64,000 nucleotides of DNA from Microvelia longipes. Lineage: Eukaryota > Arthropoda > Insecta > Hemiptera > Veliidae. Shown here piece by piece: positions 57,105-64,000 of the stretch (position 1 is the first letter of the stretch; each line of letters begins with the position of its first letter). The translations under genes and the position numbers were made by a program. Location of the stretch: NCBI GenBank assembly GCA_018340805.1, contig JACMZG010000008.1, positions 73,376,496-73,440,495 on the forward strand, read 5' to 3'. Below the pieces are notes generated by a model, which saw nothing but the letters and a program-made list of their open reading frames with translations, was not told the DNA's origin and ran no database searches.

Positions 57105-57413
57105 CATAAGATATAATATACAGAAGCCCTATTGGTGAATTTTGAAACATTCGAAAAATAACTGACCACATTCGATTATCATTTTAACTGAATAAACAGA
57201 GACAAAAAACAGTAAATTATATAGTTAGAAAGTTGTAAAGTACAAATTCACAACCAAACAATCTGCGGGGAGCAAACAATTGATTAATTATAACCCTAAC
57301 TCCCTTTGGAGGAGGTTTCAATGAGGTTAACAGAGCCCCTGGAGCCTAAAAATGATTTCAGTATCTCAATGTATTAAGTATAGGCTAGCCCCCTCTAGTA
57401 TTATATCTCTATG
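57105..57413 (-). mobile_element. hAT-like MITE, second copy
   Basis: The minus strand begins CATAGAGATATAATACTAGA and carries the family interior. The left end is decayed (CATAAGATATAATATACAG). ACGGGAC and AAGGGAC on the two sides are an imperfect remnant of the target duplication. Confidence 0.75.
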
Positions 57414-58285
57414 AAGGGACTAAGAGATGTGGATACCTGGGTTCATTCATGCTCGATTTTATTTGTAGGACTTAATGTTATGCTGGTCTAGCGGTTTTAT
57501 GTACCACTGTTTTTAATATTTTTTATTTGACTAACACATGCCTCCGTAATTTTGAAATATTAAGATAATCACTTCAAAAATTAATCTACTTCAACTTTTC
57601 CAATAATTTTAAAAATCACTTGTACAAAAAATACTCCAAAAACTCTTGTTCATTTTCAGGTTCGGGCTGTGTAATTTATAGTTAAATTAAGAGCATTTAA
57701 TGTGTTTAGCATCTTAATTTTACTGAAAGCTTTGGTTAAGGAATCACTGAGCTGATCTCCATTATAAATTAATTTCAGATTGAAATGTGCGTTAAACACA
57801 GGGATTGATAGAAAACAGTGTCTCCACAATAATTTGTTATGTTAAACAAAAACTATTTTCGGTCTTACAGGCCATCATAGTGTAGTGTACTTAAACAACA
57901 AAGTAGAATGACTAAATAAAAAAACCAAGCGACATAATTAAATTACTAAAAAAGGTGAAAAAGTCTATGTCCTTTGAAAAAGATGAAAGTCAGACAATCA
58001 CTTAACAGGAAGCTTAATATAATTGTAGGACAGAGTCCTGCAGCCTGCAGCTGACTGAAGGTGTCGTAAGTAATAAGCTAAAGTCTAACATTAAAGGCCT
58101 TATGACTGTGCTTTTTACTATTCCTACATATTTCGTGGTAATTCATGTGTTTCTGTTTAGAAAAAAATGCAAAAACACAGTTTTGTGTTCTTGGTAATTG
58201 TGATTGTGATTTACAGCGATTGAGTGTTGATAAAATCTGCTTGGCCCCTTTAAATTCTAACACGGTATGGTCTACCTAATTGGCC
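57414..58285. other. No gene recognised
   Basis: AT-rich unique DNA. Confidence 0.35.
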
Positions 58286-58287
58286 AA

Positions 58288-58520
58288 CATATATGGATTT
58301 ACAGGTCCACATTGATCCCGCATTGCAGTGTAGATGGCACTCTTGTCGGCAGGTAGAACTTAATGGTTGGTACGAGAAAGTTGTTATCGCAATAGATGTC
58401 AATCTTTTTTTATTAAAGCAGTCCATTAGTTCTTGAAATAAATGTTTGAGGGATGATCCTTGTCTCAAATATTCTTCAATAGCGACTATTTCAGAGTCAC
58501 AGGTAGACAGAGCCACGGAC
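58288..58520 (-). pseudogene. Copia-type RNase H remnant
   Basis: The minus strand encodes VALSTCDSEIVAIEEYLRQG followed by SLKHLFQEL. This matches the RNase H motif of Ty1/Copia polyproteins (VALSTxExEY.A......LR.LL.EL). About 20 codons later another frame gives IYCDNNF, like the IYCDNxSA step of the same domain. So at least one frameshift is present, and the Glu-to-Asp and Tyr-to-Ile changes add decay. No LTRs were found. Confidence 0.55.
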
Positions 58521-58524
58521 CCTT

Positions 58525-60250
58525 AAGCTTTATTTAGACCTACATGAAATGATATTGCCTAGAATATAAAGAGGTATAGGCATCAGTTGATCGTTGATTA
58601 TGTTCCCTATCTCTTCACAGTTCAAGGAACTGGAATAAACCATCAATCTCCAATAAATGATAAAACTGTTTCATTATTTTTTTTGTTTGTCATATTTTTT
58701 TTTATTGTTAATGCTTTGACAACATTTATTGTTTATTATTGTTAATGATTAATTATAACATGATTCAAAACACAACTAAAAATTTATTAAATAAACCTGC
58801 TTCAGATACATTCGCTCAATCCCTCTGTATTTCAACATTTATTTTAGGAAAGGAGGGTTTTACAAACTCTATTTATTTATTAATGCAAATAATATGAATA
58901 ATTATTCTATGAATTAAATTCACTTTGCGAAGAAAAAAATACCAGGAGACCTTCTCCCTTACTTCAAATTTTTAATAAAATATTTAAAATTTTAAATATC
59001 TATATCCCCCCCCCCTATCTATGTATAGTGATGTCAAAAAAGCTTAAAAAATAAAACTAAATTATAAATCCAGTTTAAACAATTTAGATTACCTACATTT
59101 TAATTAAACTAATTTCATGACAGACAAAATCCAAACTACGCATTAGCACAACAAAATATTAGTAAAGCAAGTTGACATGGAACAGATAAATCTTACATTC
59201 TGACAGATAAATCTCACATTATAACATTCAGACAGATAAATCTCACATTCCAACACTCATACATTTATCATTTTTCATTGAAATTCCTTAATAAAATCGA
59301 ATTTAATAAAATTAGCCTTAAATTTGATGCAACTACATTTTGATATGCCATTGACCTTAAATTAAACATAGTATATACTCTTTTAAACTCAGCATTGAAT
59401 CTACTATTATAAAACATAAAAGTATCTTATATAGCATATAACAAAATACAATATTTTTTACCTAATATTCTCTATAAATATTTACCCAGTTCTTTATTAT
59501 TGAATGATATATATATACTATTTAAAAATTAATATCTTAAACCATTAGCAGAACATTATGAAACAATAAAAAATAAATAAAAACAGGGCGTCGGCTTTTA
59601 GAAAAAAATGTATATTTTATACTTGAGGAACGAAACATGCTTTCCCTTCCTATAGACCATACTGAGAACTTAGTTAAGCAATGTAGGAACACAGACGCTG
59701 AGGTTTATGCAATCAAGTCCAGCCTGGTCTTATCAGCTAAGTATAGATGACCCCTGTTGCTTTAGAATTCTTTTTAGTCCAATTATCTTCTTATAAACAT
59801 AACCCACAAAGTTTATTATAACTTGAGGAATTTTGAATGGCGTGATTATTTATTTTATTAGACTGACAACACGTACAATGTACCGTATTTTGCCATGCGA
59901 TTAACATTTCTAAATTAATTATTTAAAGCAGATGAGCATGAGTGTCGAAAATCGGAGACAGTGTACTTCAGAACTTTTTTTCAAACTTCAAACTCACTTC
60001 TCTTGTACTCAGGATGTCATGGTCACTAAAAGCTTAAGGTCGAATTAGTTCGGTCTCGTTTTGCTAGGCTTAAGAATGACAATTTTTTTGGCATAACATT
60101 ACTAATACTGTCATTCTATGGCGATAAAACTCGTATACTTGCTACAGTCGTCCACAGAATATTATTCTCTTTTATTCACCCCAACTTTAGATGATGACGA
60201 TTACCTTTTTTGTGAAATTTACCTATACGTTATTTATGTATGTTATTTAC
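58525..60250. other. No gene recognised
   Basis: AT-rich unique DNA. ACAGATAAATCTCACATTC-like phrases repeat three times at 59181-59252. Confidence 0.4.
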
Positions 60251-60257
60251 CTATATA

Positions 60258-60558
60258 CATAGAGATATTATTACTATTACTTGAATTTTGAAACATCGAA
60301 AAAGTAACCTGAACCCCTTCACTTATAAGTACAATCAAATAATCAATACAAAATAACTATTACTTATATAGTAGAACGTTAAAAATACAAATCAAAACAC
60401 AAACAATGTGCTGGAAGCCAAATTAAATTAATTTATTATAACCTTAACTCACTATTAAAATAGGTTTCAATGAGGTTACACAGAGCCCCTGAGAGCTCCA
60501 AAACGATGTTTCAGGTCTTTTAATGTATTAAGATAGCTAAGTATAATATATCTCTATG
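60258..60558 (-). mobile_element. hAT-like MITE, third copy
   Basis: CATAGAGATATT at 60258 and ATATATCTCTATG ending at 60558 are inverted. The interior matches the other copies (GAGGTTACACAGAGCCCCTG, AACATCGAAAAAGTAACCTG). The flanks CCTATATA and TGTATATA are a possible imperfect 8-bp duplication. Confidence 0.8.
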
Positions 60559-60561
60559 TGT

Positions 60562-60633
60562 ATATATATATATATAATATATTATATAATATTATTATAT
60601 ATATATATTATATATATATATTATATATATGTA
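60562..60633. repeat. TA microsatellite
   Basis: TA repeat with TTA interruptions, abutting the MITE. Confidence 0.9.
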
Positions 60634-60639
60634 TATTTA

Positions 60640-61105
60640 TTTTTCAATATTCACTCACACCCCGTTTTTTTTTATATATTATTAAATAGTTGAATTATGC
60701 TCAAACACATTTTATTGTAATTTTAATTTAAAAAAAAAATTAAAGTTAAAATATCTTATGTTCTTAATATGTTACAGTTTCTAAATTTATGCCGAATAAA
60801 ATGCTTAATATTTATTTATTGCGAATCAAACTTCAACTAGTCTATTGCTAATTAAAAAGTCATAACTTTCAAATTGCGTCCAATAAAAAAATAAAATTTG
60901 CATATCTGTTTGTCCTTTATACAAACTAACTCGTGAAAAATATGAATTTAATTGGTCAACGAATTTTTAAATATATTCGTGAATCAGCGATATCAGTTTA
61001 AAAAATCATTTACTGGGCAGCACAAGTAGATTTAAAGTAGGAGTTTTGTGCAAAACGTTTTAGTTTAGTTTGTGTTATAGAAGTTTTAAATTTCTATAAC
61101 AAATG
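60640..61105. other. No gene recognised
   Basis: AT-rich unique DNA. Confidence 0.3.
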
Positions 61106-61109
61106 GGAG

Positions 61110-61256
61110 TTATACGTCGTGACACACACATCCATAATTACACGCTCAATGATAAACGCCTAATACAAATAGTTCTGACAAATATTTCAGTTTTGGACAT
61201 CAAGGTGAACACAATATTTTTCCATTTACCTATGGTAGCATTATGGAAAAGTAAAA
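61110..61256 (-). repeat. 5S-composite 5' module fragment
   Basis: The complement of TTACTTTTCCATAATGCTAC, CATAGGTAAATGGAAAAATA and CCAAAACTGAAATATTTG. Confidence 0.55.
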
Positions 61257-61259
61257 CTT

Positions 61260-62545
61260 AAATGACAATTTTAAAACAAAGAAAAAGACATTGATTAAAA
61301 AAAAATGAAACAACAATGGCAAAAAGTCTATAACTTTGTATATTATTTCCTGGTTTACAATGTTTTTTTAGCTTAAAAATAGTTGATAAGAAGCAAGGAA
61401 AAATAGATAAGTGCATGGAATACAGTCCACTTAGTGACGATTAAACTCATCACCGGTTGATTATAACTTGCATATATTTTACTTTTAGGTTTCTGGAAGT
61501 AACAATATATGTCAGAAGATTTCAACTCCTGGTCAACCAACATCGTTGAATCAATAATTCTAATAAGAAATACGATCCATCAATTTCAAGGTTCATGTCT
61601 TATAATCATTACAGTTATGAACAAGGAAATTTATCTTAATTACAATTCTTATAGATATAAATTCAGAAGTTACAATAAATAACGTAACACAATTATTCCC
61701 TCCATAAATAAACATTTCTTTCTGACAATTTTTCTGAAGAAAAGTGTCGCAAGAAACATTCTTTGTTCCTTTTATTATTAACTTTAAGTTTTATAAAACT
61801 CGCAGAAAAAAAGTATTGTCTCACTGTGAGAAAAAATATACCTTTTAAGTGGCCAACTAACCTCAAGATAGTTCGCACTAGTCACACCAGGGTTCGCTTA
61901 TCCTGTGAGAACACAATGTTACAGTCGCGATAACAACTTAAAATAAAAGATTAAATGATGATAAATTATACAATTTAACTAATAAACGTCAACAAATTAA
62001 TATGTATGTCAACAAATATAATATTAATATCATTAAAATAATTTTTTAAATATTTACATATTAATAAAAATATAATTTTAAATTATAATACACAAATTTG
62101 ACTAAAAAACAAATTGTGTCAGTAGTCATTTTTCTAATATGAATAACAAGACTATGAAGATTTACCATACTTTTGGTAAATTTCAATTAATTATTTTCTT
62201 AAAAAAAACTTGTGAAAACACTTCTAAAGAAAGGTATTATGACTTATTCATATAAAAGTTTTTTTTGAATAGCAAACCCTATTTTAACGCAGAAATTAAT
62301 ATGATATAAGATTAAAATAAACCTATAAATAGCTAACAGTTAAAAATTCTCATAAAAATTGTTAGTTTTGTTTTATTAGTTATTGCAAACATATATTTCT
62401 GATAATGAATAAAAATTATATTGAAAAATTATTTACTTGATGGATTGAAACGAAACAAATGTACTTATTTATAAGGTAATGATGATACACTTGAACTAAA
62501 TTGCAACTCAACTGTTTCCCCATTGTTAACAATTTTTTAAAAAGC
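61260..62545. other. No gene recognised
   Basis: AT-rich unique DNA. Frames at 61693-61878 and 62416-62604 lack any domain. Confidence 0.35.
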
Positions 62546-62549
62546 GTAC

Positions 62550-62925
62550 ACAAGTCATTCAATAAAAATTGAACTAATTCTGATAACAAGATGAAACTTG
62601 GCACATATATCAGTCTTATCCAAAGTCACATGCGAGCTAAATCTTAATTTTATCGCAGTATTTTTTCGCGTTTTATGATTTTTGAAATTTTCGCTGAGTC
62701 ATTATAGCGGGTTAATGACGTCATAAAAACATTATTTTCCGAGCAGCCACAACTACAGTGGTAGACTGTTTTTTGTACAAAATGTCAACTCTCAAGCATA
62801 AATACACCGAGTGCTAAGACACACACACACACACACACACAAACAGATACCTTTGCAAAAACCACTCAGGAGGCCATAAAAATGCCTGAAACGGATACCT
62901 AGGGCAAAAATGAGGAAAAGTAAAA
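62550..62925 (-). repeat. 5S-composite 5' and middle parts
   Basis: The minus strand starts TTACTTTTCCTCATTTTTGC and continues through GGCCTCCTGAGTGGTTTTTG, a TGTGTGTG run, TTATGACGTCATTAACCCGC, AATGACTCAGCGAAAATTTC and ATCTTGTTATCAGAATTAGT. It stops before the 5S block. Confidence 0.75.
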
Positions 62926-62939
62926 AAAAAAAACAAAGA

Positions 62940-63400
62940 AATGTTATGGTAGTCCTTTTTTTTGGCATTGGCCTTTATTAGCTATACAGCCATAATAGTA
63001 GTACTTAATGCCTACTCTAACCTTTGTCGACTATATTGTTATCTATAGCCTTTGTAGGCTGTATTCTTTGAAATTTTTACAGATTTACCATAACTATATC
63101 TTTCCTGCGAGGATTATATTTATTTTAAGTGATATTTGAACATTAATTCTGGGGTCTAGGCCCTTTTGTGGAATATTTTGTCATGCTTTGTTTAAACAAT
63201 ATAATTTACAAGCGATTAAAATAAGAATTTATGTACTGGTATGTATGTGTATGAAACGTGTCATATCTTTCTATAATTTATACTCGCATTTCTCAGTATA
63301 TCAAAACATTCAACAGTTGATCTTATCATATTCATTTCCCAAGACACTACCTGTATCTAAAAATAAACCCCGAACTGTGAAATAGAGAAATAACTATATC
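62940..63400. other. No gene recognised
   Basis: Unique sequence. A 65-codon frame at 63188-63385 shows no domain. Confidence 0.3.
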
Positions 63401-63404
63401 TGAC

Positions 63405-63475
63405 AACCCCTTCCCTCGGGAATCGAACCCGAGACCTTCATATCTTGAGATCATACATTTGCATGATAGGAGGTA
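63405..63475 (-). other. tRNA-like fragment with a good box B
   Basis: The minus strand reads CTCGGGTTCGATTCCCGAG, a perfect T arm with box B. The upstream ATGATCTCAAGATATGAAGG does not make a normal anticodon arm, and no acceptor stem is seen. A tRNA-derived SINE head or pseudogene is likeliest. Confidence 0.4.
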
Positions 63476-63879
63476 TCTTTTTTCATATCTTTTATGCATT
63501 TTTATGAGTCAGCTGTAGAATGAGAATTTTTTCGCTATACCTCTGAAGTAAAACGAGAATATTTTTTATACTTTTATTTCTTTTTTTTCAGTTTTTTTGA
63601 TGTTAAATAAATTTTTACATTTCCATCGATTTTTTTAAGAAAATCAGAGAGATAGAAAAGATAACTTTTATTTTGATTAGTATAGAAACTCTATTTTTTA
63701 TAATAGAAAATTATATTTTTTATGAAGTCGAAGAAAATTATTTACTTGTATATATTATTAAATAATTGAAATAATCCCTGTGCCGAATACCTGCTATTAG
63801 AGCGTTTTGCTCACATCTTTTTATGTAATAAATAAACGTATCAACATTCATTACAACACTGCATTGTATATCAACAGTT

Positions 63880-64000
63880 TATGTTAGATCACTAATGTGA
63901 AGCAGCATCGAGCAAGGACAGTACTTGGATGGGTGACCGCGAGTAATGAAATTATGATTTTACCGTCAGATGACGAGCGAAGCGTGTCCGGAAGTCATAC
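63880..64000 (+). repeat. 5S-composite, 5S block and start of tail (cut by window end)
   Basis: GAAGCAGCATCGAGCAAGGA, CAGTACTTGGATGGGTGACC and GCGAGTAATGAAATTATGA continue into GATGACGAGCGAAGCGTGTC. Box C, CTTGGATGGGTGACCGC, equals the 5S consensus. Confidence 0.8.

Overview
The window is AT-rich, repeat-dominated eukaryotic DNA. There are no operons and no long reading frames. It holds many poly-TA microsatellites, tRNA- and 5S-rRNA-derived repeats, hairpin MITEs, and decayed Penelope, LINE and Copia fragments. It looks like invertebrate, probably insect, intergenic or intronic sequence from a noisy long-read assembly. I found no complete host gene and only two weak exon candidates (40691-40810 on +, 50657-50885 on -). 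The species cannot be named from this.

Layout. Positions 1-17738 are one ~5.8 kb segment ('segment A') written three times: forward (1-5761), then after exactly 1000 N inverted (6762-11388), then forward again (11869-17738). The axis between the inverted and second forward copies is a 66-bp insert (11604-11669). Its ends are complementary and its layout resembles a noisily read PacBio SMRTbell hairpin adapter; it is flanked by mirrored 22-bp tandem arrays. The copies differ mainly by small indels. I read this as an assembly artefact, with copy 3 being the copy that continues into unique sequence. Segment A contains a hammerhead-like motif, a LINE RNase H pseudogene, a 320-bp hairpin MITE and pieces of the main repeat family.

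The rest is a mosaic of nested mobile elements. The most frequent family, called here the '5S-composite', is ~800 bp. It has a 5' module (near-terminal word ACTTTTCCTCAT, a GT/GTCT microsatellite), a middle carrying TGACGTCATTAAC-like words, a 5S-rRNA-like block with apparent box A and box C, and a tail with repeated GCGAAGCG/GCGTAGCG words ending near ATGAGGAAAAGT. The best full copy is 46738-47545 (-). At least fifteen fragments are recognisable. Three separate minisatellites (25632-25942, 28100-28252, 47720-47965) appear to be local expansions of three different parts of it. One copy (26375-28100) is interrupted by a Penelope-like fragment. Another (19555-20805) is interrupted by a MITE that itself holds a smaller MITE with a 10-bp target duplication.

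Other elements: a hAT-like MITE family (44940, 57105, 60258, fragment at 30982) with an 8-bp duplication at one copy; a 360-bp TTAA-bounded near-perfect hairpin (36110-36469); a ~3 kb element bounded by CACTGAGAAAAATT inverted repeats (36693-39732); a fold-back element with 140-bp subrepeats (31823-32390); tRNA-derived SINE-like units; and a Copia-type RNase H remnant (58288-58520, -). A second gap of 879 N lies at 51811-52689. The genes do not work together here; the content records transposition and local repeat expansion.
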